A stretch of 64,000 nucleotides of DNA from Bradyrhizobium canariense (GCF_019402665.1 NZ_VSST01000020.1:186001-250000), one strand, 5' to 3'; shown: positions 26,014 to 36,116, counted from the stretch's first letter. A program made the numbers and translations. Notes: generated by a model from the letters alone, not told the origin.

Positions 26014-27424
26014 GTCGCGCCCCTATATCTTCTGGGGTCAGACCCAATCTCTCTGCGAGACCTGCCTGAAGCTGGTGCCGGCCAAGATCCAGATCCTCGA
26101 CAACGAGGTCTGGTACGAGAAGCGCTGCAAGGAGCATGGCGTCCAGTCCACGCTGGTCTCGACGGACGCAGCCTATTGGCGCCTGTGCAAGGATTTCATC
26201 AAGCCCGGCGACCGGCCGCTCGCCTTTCAACGGCATACCGAATTCGGCTGCCCCTATGATTGCGGCCTGTGCCCCGACCACGAGCAGCATTCCTGCCTGG
26301 CCCTGATCGAGATCACCGAGCATTGCAATCTGACCTGCCCGGTGTGCTTTGCCGATTCCTCGCCGGCGCGGACCAGCTTCACGCCGCTGGCCAAGATCGA
26401 GCGAATGCTCGACGCGCTGGTCGCGAGCGAGGGCGAGCCTGATTTGGTGCAGATCTCCGGCGGCGAGCCGACGCTGCATCCGGACTTCTTCGCGATCCTC
26501 GATGCGGTGCGCGCCCGCCCGATCCGCCATGTCATGATCAACACCAACGGCCTGCGTATCGCCCGCGAAAAAGATTTCGTGGCGCGGCTCGCCGAGAACA
26601 AGCGAGGGCTCGAGGTCTATCTCCAGTTCGACTCGCTTGAACGCGACGCGCTGATCAATCTGCGCGGCGCGGATTTGCGCAAGATCCGTCAGCAGGCGCT
26701 GGAGAATCTCGAGCATTACGGCGTATCGACCACGCTGGTGGCGACCATCAAGCGCGGCGTCAACGATGCCGAGATCGGCGACATCGTTCGCCATGCGCTG
26801 ACCTGGAAGTGCGTGCGCGGCGTCACGCTGCAGCCGGTGCAGGATGCCGGCCGCAACGAGAATTTCGACAAGAACACCGATCGCATCATGCTGTCGGAGA
26901 TTCGCAAACGCGTGGTCGAAACCGGCGTGTTCGGCGACAAGGACATGATCCCGCTGCCCTGCAACCCCGAAAGCATCTCGATCGGGTACGGCCTGCGCAA
27001 CGGCGACAAAGTGCTGCCGCTGACCTCGCTGATCCCGCAGGAGCAACTCGTCGCATTGTTGCCCAATACGATCAGCCCGGAGAAGCATCCGGCGCTGAGG
27101 GAGAAATTCATCGATCTGTTTTCGCTGTCCTCGGGACCGCTGAACACGAGCGAGCGCGTCTGCGAATTGTTGTGCTGCCTGCCGAGCTTCGAGGTCCCGC
27201 AGGGAATCACGTACGAGAACGTATTCCGCGTCACCATCGTGCAGTTTCTCGACCGCTTCAATTTCTGCGTCGGCAACGTCAAGCGCAGCTGCATCCATTT
27301 CGTCACCGAGAACGGCGCGATCATCCCGTTCGACACCTACAATTTGTTCTACCGGAACGGAAAGATCGACGGCATCCGCGCCGAGCTGGCGGCGCAGTCA
27401 ATCGAAGGAGTCCTGCAGGCATGA
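25994..27424 (+). CDS. Radical SAM protein of the Tes (tetraether synthase)/MJ0619 type
   Basis: The 476-residue protein has an N-terminal zinc-ribbon-like block (C21-x2-C24, then C45 in KRCKEHG). A second Cys set follows, C86, C90, C93 and C101 (GCPYDCGLCPDHEQHSC), and then the radical SAM cluster motif C111-x3-C115-x2-C118 (CNLTCPVC). GGE-type SAM binding appears in ISGGEPTLHPDF. This arrangement matches archaeal Tes, which joins lipid tails by C-C coupling, and MJ0619, a methylase acting on methanopterin precursors. More cysteines (CNPES, CELLCCLPS, FCVGNVKRSC) lie in the C-terminal half and could hold another cluster. It overlaps the Lgt-like gene by 20 bases and the next gene by 4, so translation is coupled. 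Substrate is unknown; lipid acyl chains are a reasonable hypothesis. Confidence 0.85.
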   Translation: MNAPLRKSRPYIFWGQTQSLCETCLKLVPAKIQILDNEVWYEKRCKEHGVQSTLVSTDAAYWRLCKDFIKPGDRPLAFQRHTEFGCPYDCGLCPDHEQHSCLALIEITEHCNLTCPVCFADSSPARTSFTPLAKIERMLDALVASEGEPDLVQISGGEPTLHPDFFAILDAVRARPIRHVMINTNGLRIAREKDFVARLAENKRGLEVYLQFDSLERDALINLRGADLRKIRQQALENLEHYGVSTTLVATIKRGVNDAEIGDIVRHALTWKCVRGVTLQPVQDAGRNENFDKNTDRIMLSEIRKRVVETGVFGDKDMIPLPCNPESISIGYGLRNGDKVLPLTSLIPQEQLVALLPNTISPEKHPALREKFIDLFSLSSGPLNTSERVCELLCCLPSFEVPQGITYENVFRVTIVQFLDRFNFCVGNVKRSCIHFVTENGAIIPFDTYNLFYRNGKIDGIRAELAAQSIEGVLQA

Positions 27425-27690
27425 GCATCAGCGACACGCCGACGCCAGCCCCTCCGGGACCGCCTCCTGCCCCGACGAACAAGCGCAGCGGCTGTCTGAC
27501 CGCGCTCATGGCGATCTTCGGGATCATCCTGCTGCTGCCTGGTGCCTGTGCACTCCTGTTCGGCGGAATATCCATATCCGACAGAGGCCGGATCGATTCC
27601 GACGTCGCGCCCCTGGTCTTCCTGGGCCTGGTTGTGGGGCTCGGCGGGGTCGCCCTGATCTGGGCCGCCATCAAGGGCCGGCGCGGCTGA
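27421..27690 (+). CDS. Small two-helix membrane protein of the radical SAM operon
   Basis: The ATG overlaps the radical SAM stop in an ATGA, so it is translationally coupled. The 89-residue product has a proline-rich cytoplasmic N-terminus (TPTPAPPGPPPAP), a first helix (LTALMAIFGIILLLPGACAL) and a second helix (APLVFLGLVVGLGGVALIWA), ending in KGRRG. No domain is recognised. As third gene of a unit with an integral-membrane transferase homologue and a radical SAM enzyme, it may hold the soluble enzyme at the membrane, but that is inference. An intrinsic terminator follows at 27743. Confidence 0.75.
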   Translation: MSISDTPTPAPPGPPPAPTNKRSGCLTALMAIFGIILLLPGACALLFGGISISDRGRIDSDVAPLVFLGLVVGLGGVALIWAAIKGRRG

Positions 27691-27742
27691 GCCCGGCTTT
27701 TCGCCTAACCCCCGGGAATCCCCGGATAAAATTCAATCAACC

Positions 27743-27778
27743 AACGGCCAAAGAACACATTGTTTTTTGGCCGTTTTT
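27743..27778 (+). terminator. Intrinsic terminator after the Lgt-like/radical SAM operon
   Basis: A 10-bp stem (AACGGCCAAA / TTTGGCCGTT) with a 13-base loop is followed by more T residues. It closes the operon 53 bases after the small membrane protein stop. Confidence 0.8.
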
Positions 27779-27787
27779 GCCTATATT
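27760..27787 (+). promoter_or_regulatory. Candidate housekeeping promoter for typA
   Basis: TTGTTT (27760-27765), a 16-base spacer and TATATT (27782-27787) resemble a sigma-70-type promoter. It overlaps the descending arm of the preceding terminator. It would give typA a leader of about 155 bases. Confidence 0.4.
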
Positions 27788-27946
27788 GCGCCGCAACGCG
27801 TAGGGTGCCCGGTCGATATGCCGGGCTTTCCCTTTTGGGCGGAAAGCGCCCCGTTTCCAGTCTTCAAGCGTTGTTTCGAGAAGAGGTCCCGGTCTGACCG
27901 GCGAGATCGCGCTTAACCCATTGTCCGACCGCAAAGAAGCTCACTC

Positions 27947-29773
<1,827 letters not shown>

Positions 29774-29784
29774 GCTACCGCCCT

Positions 29785-29916
29785 CGTGCCCCGGACGCAG
29801 CGCAGCACGCAGTGATGCGCTGCTGAGCCGGGGCCCAGTTACTCTCACAACCTCCACATCACCTTGGGTCCCGGCTCTGCGGAGCGGCGTTACACGCCGC
29901 ACCGCGTCCGGGACAC
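29785..29916. repeat. Dispersed palindromic element, CGTGCCCCGGAC family, copy 1
   Basis: The element starts CGTGCCCCGGACGCAGCGC and ends GCACCGCGTCCGGGACACG, with an inner GAGCCGGGGCCCA / TGGGTCCCGGCTC pair. A second copy with the same ends is at 60515-60648. Confidence 0.88.
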
Positions 29917-29973
29917 GTGAGCTGTGTGTCCGCCCGGCTTCAGCACTCTTTGCGAACGTGCTAGAGCCCGCCC

Positions 29974-31221
29974 ATGAGCTCCCTTCCCTCCTCCGTTGAC
30001 GTCGCGATCATCGGTGCGGGCGCCGCCGGCCTCGGCGCGGCGCATGCGCTGGCAGGATCCGGCCTCTCGACAATCGTGCTGGAGGCGCGCGACCGGCTCG
30101 GCGGGCGGGCCTGGACGGTGCAGGCCTCGCCCGAAGTCACCTTCGACGTCGGCTGCGGCTGGCTGCATTCGGCGGACAACAACTCCTTTGTCGCGATTGC
30201 GAAACAGCTCGGTTTCGAGGTCAACAAGGACCTGCCGCCCTGGCGCGAGCGCGCCTATGGCAACGCGTTTCCGCAGAGCCAGCGCGACGAGTTCATGCGC
30301 GCGATGGACGCATTCTACGAGCGGCTCTGGCAGGCCGCGCAGAAAGGCAAGGACGAGCCGGCCAGCCTGAGCCTGGAGCCTGGCAATCGCTGGAATCCCA
30401 TGATCGACGCGATCTCGACTTATATCAACGGCTGCGAACTGAAGGACATGTCCACACTGGACTGGGACGCCTATGAGGACAGCGACCTCAACTGGCGGGT
30501 CCGCCGCGGCTATGGTGCTCTGATCGCGGCCTATGGCGCGCCCTGCCCGGTGGCGCTGAACTGCAACGTCACGCTGATCGATCATTCCGGCCAGCGCATC
30601 CGCATCGAGACATCGCAGGGCACGCTGATCGCGGGCAAGGTGATCGTCACCGTGCCGACCAATCTGATCGCCGACGAAGCCATCCGCTTCTTCCCTGCCT
30701 TGCGCGCCAAGGTCGACGCCGCAGCCGGCCTGCCGCTCGGTGTCGACGACAAGGTGACGCTTGCGCTCGACGATGCCGAGGCCTTCCCGAAGGAAGGCAA
30801 TTTGCGCGGCGCCACAATGCGCACCGACATGGGCACCTATCATATCCGCCCATTCGGCCAGCCCTGCATCGAAGGCTTTTTCGGCGGCAGCTTTGCACGC
30901 GGACTGGAAGACGCCGGCGAAGGCGCGATTGCCGCGCAGGGCATCGACGAGATCGCAGGCCTTCTCGGCAACGATATCAGGCGAAAGCTGAAGCCGCTCT
31001 ACGAGTCGCGCTGGGCCCACGACCCCTTCGCGAGAGGCTCCTACTCGCACGCGCTGCCGGGCCACGCCGGTGACCGCGCCGTGCTGGCGGCACCTGTGGA
31101 TGGGCGGCTGTTCTTTGCAGGAGAAGCGACGTCGCCGAATTTTTTCTCGACGGCGCACGGGGCAAGGGACAGCGGCGAACGGGCGGCACAGGAAGCGCTG
31201 GGGGTCCTGGGCAAACCGTAG
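29974..31221 (+). CDS. FAD-dependent amine oxidase (monoamine oxidase-like)
   Basis: The 415-residue flavoprotein opens with the dinucleotide-binding motif VAIIGAGAAGLGAAHAL and LEARDRLGGRAWT, the latter typical of monoamine/polyamine oxidases and phytoene-desaturase-like enzymes. The C-terminal FAD motif LFFAGEATSPNFFSTAHGARDSG is present. These enzymes oxidise amines, polyamines or related substrates with FAD and oxygen. The middle substrate-binding part does not identify the substrate. A covalent-flavin Cys is not evident. It stands alone between two repeats. Confidence 0.9.
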   Translation: MSSLPSSVDVAIIGAGAAGLGAAHALAGSGLSTIVLEARDRLGGRAWTVQASPEVTFDVGCGWLHSADNNSFVAIAKQLGFEVNKDLPPWRERAYGNAFPQSQRDEFMRAMDAFYERLWQAAQKGKDEPASLSLEPGNRWNPMIDAISTYINGCELKDMSTLDWDAYEDSDLNWRVRRGYGALIAAYGAPCPVALNCNVTLIDHSGQRIRIETSQGTLIAGKVIVTVPTNLIADEAIRFFPALRAKVDAAAGLPLGVDDKVTLALDDAEAFPKEGNLRGATMRTDMGTYHIRPFGQPCIEGFFGGSFARGLEDAGEGAIAAQGIDEIAGLLGNDIRRKLKPLYESRWAHDPFARGSYSHALPGHAGDRAVLAAPVDGRLFFAGEATSPNFFSTAHGARDSGERAAQEALGVLGKP

Positions 31222-31232
31222 CCACACACGCT

Positions 31233-31310
31233 GTCATTGCGAGCGCGGCGAAGCAATCAGAATCTTTCCGCAGCCGGAGTCTGGATTGCTTCGCTACGCT
31301 CGCGATGACG
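31233..31310. repeat. Dispersed palindromic element, CGTCATTGCGAG family, copy 4
   Basis: The ends are GTCATTGCGAGCGCGGCG and CGCTCGCGATGAC, with inner GAAGCAATCAGA / TCTGGATTGCTTC arms. It separates the convergent amine oxidase and DCC-protein genes. Confidence 0.9.
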
Positions 31311-31312
31311 AA

Positions 31313-31720
31313 TTACTCAATCACCCGTGCTCGCAAATCGGCATCAGGCACGAAGCACGCGTCGTACTTGCCAAAGATGCGGTAGCGGTTGCGCGCAATG
31401 AGGCTGTAGACCGGGTCGCGCAACGCTTTCGACACGGCGAACAACGCGCGCACCCAACCCCAGCCGGGGAGCTGCGACAGCACCGTCAGCGCGGCGTCCG
31501 ACTTCATGAACACCTCGCCGCCGTGAACCACGGCGTTGGTGTCGGCATCAGCGGGATCGATGCCGAACGTGCGCGCGAGCCGGGCGCCATAGTCAGACTG
31601 GATCGGCGTGAAGCGAAATCGCTTCGCCGTGTCACGTTTGGCGACGAAGCGGACCCAGCGCGAGCAGAAAATGCAGACCCCATCGAACAGGATGACGTCA
31701 TCGTCAGGCCATTTGGGCAT
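31313..31720 (-). CDS. DCC-family thiol-disulfide oxidoreductase-like protein (DUF393)
   Basis: The 135-residue protein starts MPKWPDDDVILFDGVCIFCSRWVRF, containing the DG-x-C-x2-C motif of the DUF393/DCC family. The C-terminal region IARNRYRIFGKYDAC also fits the family. DCC proteins are predicted to have a thioredoxin-like or related redox role; the biochemical function is not established. The gene lies 31 bases upstream of the alpha/beta hydrolase stop, on the same strand. Confidence 0.9.
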   Translation of the reverse strand: MPKWPDDDVILFDGVCIFCSRWVRFVAKRDTAKRFRFTPIQSDYGARLARTFGIDPADADTNAVVHGGEVFMKSDAALTVLSQLPGWGWVRALFAVSKALRDPVYSLIARNRYRIFGKYDACFVPDADLRARVIE

Positions 31721-31751
31721 CAGCGATTATCCAATATCAGGAAATGCAGCG

Positions 31752-32642
31752 TCATGGCTTTTTGCCAGCCGCCGGCTTCAGAGCGCGATCGAGTTCGGCA
31801 CTCGCGGATTTGACGCCGGCCTCGCTCTCGATCATCCAGTGCCCTTCGCTGCCCACGCCCGGCAGCGCACGGAACTCGACCTTGCCGCCGCTGCGCCGAA
31901 ACGCGTCGACCAACGCAAGCGAAAATGACGGTGCAAAGTAGCTGTCATTGGCGGCAACGAGCCACGTGACGGGGATGCGCGCGGCCTTGCCCAATTCCGC
32001 CGCCGCCGCGAGAAGCGTATGCGGCGCGCAGATCCGGTTCGGCTCGTCATTGGCATGGCCACCGCGGCCCGGCGCAAGGACGATGATGGCGGAGATCGTC
32101 TTCGGATCGGCATTCGCGAGCGCCAGAGCGCCCCAGCCACCGGCGGAATGGCCGATCACGATCGCGGCGTCCTTGCGGATAAAATCCTGCTTTCGCAAAT
32201 CCTCCAGCGCGAGCGCGATTTCGTCGGCCGTTAAACGGCCCGAGCGCACATAGTCCGCCTCGTCGCAGCCACCCTGGTCCTCGATATAGCGCCCGCCCGT
32301 TGTGCCATGGCCGAGCCGTTCCGGCACCAGCACGGCGAAGCGGCGCGCGATGAGGAATGCCGTGAGTGCGCGGTATTCCGGCTGGGGCATTTGCGCGCGT
32401 CGCAAGGCATTTTGCGTCGATGCGTGCGCGATCACCGCAAGCCGGAACGGGCCGGCACCCGGCGGGCGAAACAGCAGGGCATGAGCGGCGATGTCGGTAT
32501 CCGGCGATGGCACGCGCCATTGCTGCCGGCGAAACGGATCGCCCTCCGCTCCGGACGAACCAAAAGTGACCTGAGCGCACACAGGCGACGCAGTCAGCAA
32601 GGCCAACAAAGGCAGAAGCACGAAGATATTGAGGAGCCGCAT
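31752..32642 (-). CDS. Secreted alpha/beta hydrolase (dienelactone hydrolase-like)
   Basis: The 296-residue protein has a signal peptide (MRLLNIFVLLPLLALLTASP, cleaved after VCA) and an alpha/beta hydrolase fold with nucleophile motif GHSAGGWGALAL. The probable Asp and His of the triad are in LVAANDSYF and GSEGHWMIE. Substrate and pathway are unknown; family members cleave esters or peptides in the periplasm. It and the DCC gene downstream probably form a two-gene unit. The 262-base gap upstream carries the CtrA box of the divergent GNAT gene. Confidence 0.87.
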   Translation of the reverse strand: MRLLNIFVLLPLLALLTASPVCAQVTFGSSGAEGDPFRRQQWRVPSPDTDIAAHALLFRPPGAGPFRLAVIAHASTQNALRRAQMPQPEYRALTAFLIARRFAVLVPERLGHGTTGGRYIEDQGGCDEADYVRSGRLTADEIALALEDLRKQDFIRKDAAIVIGHSAGGWGALALANADPKTISAIIVLAPGRGGHANDEPNRICAPHTLLAAAAELGKAARIPVTWLVAANDSYFAPSFSLALVDAFRRSGGKVEFRALPGVGSEGHWMIESEAGVKSASAELDRALKPAAGKKP

Positions 32643-32844
32643 GAATTGCCGGAGGCGAGAACTGCGACGGTCACACTAGTAGGAACGAATCAATATCGGC
32701 AGACTTTCTGCGTTGCCATTGCCGTCCATTCGTTGCCGCAAAGCGGTTTTGCACCGGCGCAGAGCACCCCGGTGCCATTCGAATCGGCGTCTTGTCTTTT
32801 TTCGGTACAACATGGTTCAAATACTGATGCAGAAAGTCCACACG

Positions 32845-32859
32845 TTAACCGATAATTAA
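32845..32859. promoter_or_regulatory. CtrA-binding box (TTAA-N7-TTAA)
   Basis: TTAA-CCGATAA-TTAA, followed by C, matches exactly the CtrA consensus TTAA-N7-TTAAC. It ends 45 bases before the ATG of the GNAT gene at 32905, a position suited to controlling it. CtrA is the alphaproteobacterial cell-cycle regulator. Confidence 0.6.
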
Positions 32860-32904
32860 CGATAGGTCTTGCCGCCGGCGCGGCGACTTGGTTTGATCAC
32901 GTCC

Positions 32905-33414
32905 ATGAGCACAACCCTGATCGAGGTCCGGCCGGCCAAAGCCGCAGATGCAACTGCGGTGGCGTCCACCCATGACGAAGCCTGGCGCTCCGCCTATCAG
33001 GGCATCATTCCCGGCGCCGAACTGGAGAAGCTGATCAACCGCCGCGGTCCGCAATGGTGGGACAGTGCGATCCGCAAGGGCAGCCGCGTCAGCGTGCTGG
33101 TGTTCGGCGACAAGATCGCAGGCTACGCCAATTACGGCCGCAACCGCGCCCGCAGCCTGCATTTCGACGGCGAGGTCTACGAGCTCTATCTGCGTCCCGA
33201 ATTCCAGGGCCTGGGCTTTGGCCGCCGGCTGTTCACCGCGGCCCGCCGCGACCTGATGCAGAGCGGCCTGAAGAGCATGGTGGTGTGGGCGCTCTCGGAC
33301 AACGATCCGGCCACCGAGTTCTACCGTGCCCTGGGCGGCCGCATGGTGGCGCGCTCCTCGGAGCGTTTCGGGCCGAAGTCGCTCGACAAGGTTGCCTTCG
33401 CTTGGACCAATTGA
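32905..33414 (+). CDS. GNAT family N-acetyltransferase
   Basis: From the ATG at 32905 (MSTTLIEVRPAKAADA) the protein is 169 residues. The acetyl-CoA-binding motif A is YELYLRPEFQGLGFGRRLF (Q/R-x-x-G-x-G/A), followed by the motif B region SMVVWALSDNDPATEFYRALGG. GNAT enzymes acetylate amines on small molecules or proteins; RimI-like and antibiotic-modifying forms share this fold and the target cannot be told from sequence. A consensus CtrA box lies just upstream, which is unusual for a small acetyltransferase gene. It is divergent from the secreted hydrolase. Confidence 0.88.
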   Translation: MSTTLIEVRPAKAADATAVASTHDEAWRSAYQGIIPGAELEKLINRRGPQWWDSAIRKGSRVSVLVFGDKIAGYANYGRNRARSLHFDGEVYELYLRPEFQGLGFGRRLFTAARRDLMQSGLKSMVVWALSDNDPATEFYRALGGRMVARSSERFGPKSLDKVAFAWTN

Positions 33415-33591
33415 GCTGCTGAAGTCCGCTCGGCAGCGTTTCCCTTCCGTCGATACCGTTGCCGTTTGAGCCGGTGATCGCTGGATTCATTATTTCACAA
33501 AAACGCGATGGATCAGCGGGCCAAGCCCGCGTATGACAGCGCCAAAATCGCTGCCGGGTGCGATTTAACCTTGGCAACAACGGAGCCTTGA

Positions 33592-34128
33592 ATGCGTATC
33601 GATGCGGTCTCGATCGGGAAAAACGTACCCCACGACGTCAACGTCATCATCGAAGTCCCCGTGGGCGGCGAACCGATCAAATACGAGATGGACAAGGAAG
33701 CCGGCACGCTGGTGGTCGATCGTTTCCTCTACACCCCGATGCGTTACCCCGGTAACTACGGCTTCATCCCGCACACGCTGTCCGATGACGGCGATCCCTG
33801 CGACGTCCTCATCATCAACACCCGCGCCATCATCCCCGGCGCGGTCATGAGCGTGCGTCCGGTCGGCGTGCTGTTCATGGAAGACGAGGCCGGCGGCGAC
33901 GAGAAGATTTTGGCGGTGCCCTCGTCCAAGCTCACCCAGCGCTATGACAAGGTGAAGTCGTATTCCGACCTGCCGGATATCACGCTCCAGCAGATCCAGC
34001 ACTTCTTCGAACACTACAAGGATCTCGAACCCGGCAAGTGGGTGAAGATCCTGCGCTGGGGCGGCCCGGAGGATGCGCACAAGCTGATCCTCGAAGGCAT
34101 CGATCGCGAGAAGAAGAAGAACGGGTAA
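33592..34128 (+). CDS. ppa: Inorganic pyrophosphatase (family I)
   Basis: The 178-residue enzyme hydrolyses pyrophosphate released by biosynthetic reactions. The metal-binding signature D-[SGDN]-D-[PE]-[LIVMF]-D is seen in [10 protein letters not shown], and active-site segments YNYEI-like [26 protein letters not shown] and [10 protein letters not shown] are in place. Length is normal. A GGAG site precedes the ATG. It ends convergently with folD, with a short hairpin between. Confidence 0.97.
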   Translation: MRIDAVSIGKNVPHDVNVIIEVPVGGEPIKYEMDKEAGTLVVDRFLYTPMRYPGNYGFIPHTLSDDGDPCDVLIINTRAIIPGAVMSVRPVGVLFMEDEAGGDEKILAVPSSKLTQRYDKVKSYSDLPDITLQQIQHFFEHYKDLEPGKWVKILRWGGPEDAHKLILEGIDREKKKNG

Positions 34129-34156
34129 AGCTACCGCGTCGAGCGATGGTGTGCTC

Positions 34157-34178
34157 CCTCGCCCCGCAAGTGGCGAGG
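34157..34178. terminator. Short hairpin between convergent ppa and folD
   Basis: CCTCGCC and GGCGAGG form a 7-bp perfect stem around an 8-base loop, between the two convergent stops. No T-run follows, so it is a weak terminator candidate. Confidence 0.35.
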
Positions 34179-34182
34179 TGAA

Positions 34183-35067
34183 CTACACCGCCGGCTTCGG
34201 CAGCCCTGCGATCGCGCAGGCCGCGCGCAACGTGTTCACGAGCAGGCACGCGACCGTCATCTGACCGACGCCGCCCGGCACCGGCGTGATGGCGCCAGCC
34301 ACGGCGAGCGCTTCCTGATAGGCAACATCGCCAACGAGACGCGTTTTGCCGTCGTCCTTCGGGATCCGGTTGATGCCGACGTCGATCACGGTCGCCCCCG
34401 GCTTCAGCCAGTCGCCGCGCACCATCTCTGACTTTCCGACCGCGGCGTAGACGAGGTCTGCGCGCCTCACGAGCCCGGGCAGGTCACGCGAGCGCGAATG
34501 CGCGATGGTCACCGTGGCGTTCTCGTTCAGCAACAGCTGCACCAGCGGGCGGCCGACGAGGTTGGAGCGGCCGATGACGATGGCGTTCATGCCTTCGAGC
34601 GAGGCATGCACGCTCTTGGTCAAAATGATGCAGCCGAGCGGCGTGCAGGGCGACAGCGCCTCGAAGCCGCCTGCGAGGCGGCCGGCATTGTTCGGATGCA
34701 GCCCATCGACATCCTTAGCGGGATCAATGGCATTGACGACGGCCTCGGTGTTGAGGCCCTTGGGCAGCGGCAATTGCACCAGAATACCGTGCACGGCGGG
34801 ATCGCGGTTAAGTTTTGCGACGAGCGCCAGGAGATCTGCTTGCGAGACGTCGGCCGGCAGCTTGTGCTCGAACGAGGCCATACCGGCGGCCTGGGTCTGG
34901 GTGTGTTTCGAGCGCACATAGACCTCGCTGGCCGGGTCGCTTCCGACCAGAACGACCGCAAGGCCCGGTACCAGATTGTGCTCGCGCTTGACGCGTGCGA
35001 CCTCGTCGGCGACGCGGGCGCGAAGTTCCGCGGCGATGACTTTTCCGTCGATGATCTTGGCGGTCAT
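34183..35067 (-). CDS. folD: Bifunctional methylenetetrahydrofolate dehydrogenase/methenyltetrahydrofolate cyclohydrolase
   Basis: FolD interconverts 5,10-methylene-THF, methenyl-THF and 10-formyl-THF in the cytoplasm, feeding purine and formyl-methionine synthesis. The 294-residue protein has the substrate segment [18 protein letters not shown] with catalytic Lys (YVRSK-type), the signature VQLPLPKGL, and the NADP motif [11 protein letters not shown], ending with [12 protein letters not shown]. It is the last gene of the yggT-DUF167-folD run, spaced by 10 and 20 bases. Confidence 0.97.
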   Translation of the reverse strand: MTAKIIDGKVIAAELRARVADEVARVKREHNLVPGLAVVLVGSDPASEVYVRSKHTQTQAAGMASFEHKLPADVSQADLLALVAKLNRDPAVHGILVQLPLPKGLNTEAVVNAIDPAKDVDGLHPNNAGRLAGGFEALSPCTPLGCIILTKSVHASLEGMNAIVIGRSNLVGRPLVQLLLNENATVTIAHSRSRDLPGLVRRADLVYAAVGKSEMVRGDWLKPGATVIDVGINRIPKDDGKTRLVGDVAYQEALAVAGAITPVPGGVGQMTVACLLVNTLRAACAIAGLPKPAV

Positions 35068-35077
35068 GTCAGTTCCC

Positions 35078-35422
35078 TCAGTCCGTCGATTTGGCTGATG
35101 CGAGCAGGCGCAGCGCTTCGCCGAGCCGCGCCGGATCGCCGTCGACCGCGATCTGCTTCAGCCGCGAGGTCGCTCCCGACAGGAGTTTGACGCTGGCCTT
35201 CGGCACGCCCAGCGATTTCGCCAGCAGCACCAGAACGGCCTTATTGGCCTCGCCGCCATCCGCGATAGCGCGCACACGCACCTTGAGCACGCTGCGGCCA
35301 TCGGAGAGCTGCTCGATCCCGTCGATATCGTCGCGGCCGCCGCGCGGCGTCACCCGCAGCGCGATGCTGATACCTGCGGCCCCGTAACGCCAAGGTTCCT
35401 TGATGACAAGGTTCTTTGGCAA
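35078..35422 (-). CDS. DUF167 (YggU) family protein
   Basis: The 114-residue protein has the DUF167 core: [18 protein letters not shown], then [38 protein letters not shown] and LKQIAV. The family has a compact alpha/beta fold with unknown function and is conserved from bacteria to humans. It lies 10 bases before folD and 20 after the YggT gene, as in many Rhizobiales. Confidence 0.93.
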   Translation of the reverse strand: MPKNLVIKEPWRYGAAGISIALRVTPRGGRDDIDGIEQLSDGRSVLKVRVRAIADGGEANKAVLVLLAKSLGVPKASVKLLSGATSRLKQIAVDGDPARLGEALRLLASAKSTD

Positions 35423-35442
35423 CCCAGGGCGCTCCAGCCTGC

Positions 35443-35733
35443 TTAGATCACGTTCGGGTAGATGTAATACAGGATCACCCGCTCGATGAACATGATGAGC
35501 AGGATCAGGATGATCGGCGAGATGTCGAGGCCGCCGAGGCTGGGCAGGAAATTGCGAATCGGCGCCAGGACCGGCTCCGTGATCCGGTACAGGAACTCCG
35601 CCACTGCCGACACGAACTGGTTGCGGGTGTTCACGACGTTGAAGGCGATCAGCCAGGACAGGATCGCGGACGCGATCAGCAGCCAGACGTAGAGGTCGAG
35701 CACGATGATGACGATGTCGAGAACGGCACGCAT
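35443..35733 (-). CDS. YggT family membrane protein
   Basis: From the ATG at 35733 the protein is 96 residues with two YggT helices (VLDIVIIVLDLYVWLLIASA; ISPIILILLIMFIERVILYY) around an FLYRITEPVLAPIRNFLP motif that is diagnostic of the family. YggT homologues are linked to osmotic shock tolerance in E. coli and to chloroplast and cell-division-related membrane organisation elsewhere. A longer start further upstream lacks family similarity. First gene of the operon ending in folD. Confidence 0.92.
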   Translation of the reverse strand: MRAVLDIVIIVLDLYVWLLIASAILSWLIAFNVVNTRNQFVSAVAEFLYRITEPVLAPIRNFLPSLGGLDISPIILILLIMFIERVILYYIYPNVI

Positions 35734-35850
35734 GGCTTTTAAAAACTCTGGCTTCGGTCGGGATTGACGTCTTTTGCTAGATATCGGTTCCCCCCGGTCC
35801 AAACAAGGGAAGTCGGTGCCGGGATGGCTAAAACCGGGTTACAGCCGTCC

Positions 35851-35878
35851 TTGACTTGACCTTGGCGGGGACTTAAAT
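35851..35878 (+). promoter_or_regulatory. Candidate promoter for tRNA-Ala
   Basis: TTGACT (35851-35856), a 16-base spacer and TTAAAT (35873-35878) resemble a sigma-70 promoter, 43 bases ahead of the tRNA. Confidence 0.5.
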
Positions 35879-35921
35879 GGCGCCCGGTTGTCGGCCGCAT
35901 TGACCAGAGCGGCCTACAAAA

Positions 35922-35997
<76 letters not shown>

Positions 35998-36067
35998 GCC
36001 TTCGCTCGCTTCGCGAGCTACGGCTCGGCAAGCCCGGACAGTCCCTCGTAGCGAAACGAGCGAAGGC
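35998..36067. repeat. Inverted repeat directly after tRNA-Ala
   Basis: GCCTTCGCTCG (35998-36008) and CGAGCGAAGGC (36057-36067) are perfect 11-bp inverted arms, beginning at the base after the tRNA CCA end. The inner region holds a nested TCGCTTCGCGA. It may form the tRNA 3' processing or termination hairpin, or be a repeat-family insertion at the tRNA end. Confidence 0.75.
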
Positions 36068-36116
36068 TGCCGCGGCGTAGCCCGCAGGGCGAAGACGGAC
36101 TGCCGACGAATCCCTC

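Noticed and set aside
26809..27690. Plus-strand ORF covering the small membrane protein plus upstream sequence
   Set aside because: The upstream part reads the radical SAM gene in another frame; the real gene begins at 27421 in an ATGA overlap.
36000..36116. Possible integration site at the tRNA-Ala 3' end
   Set aside because: No integrase, direct tRNA-end duplication or island genes follow; the sequence is explained by inverted repeats.
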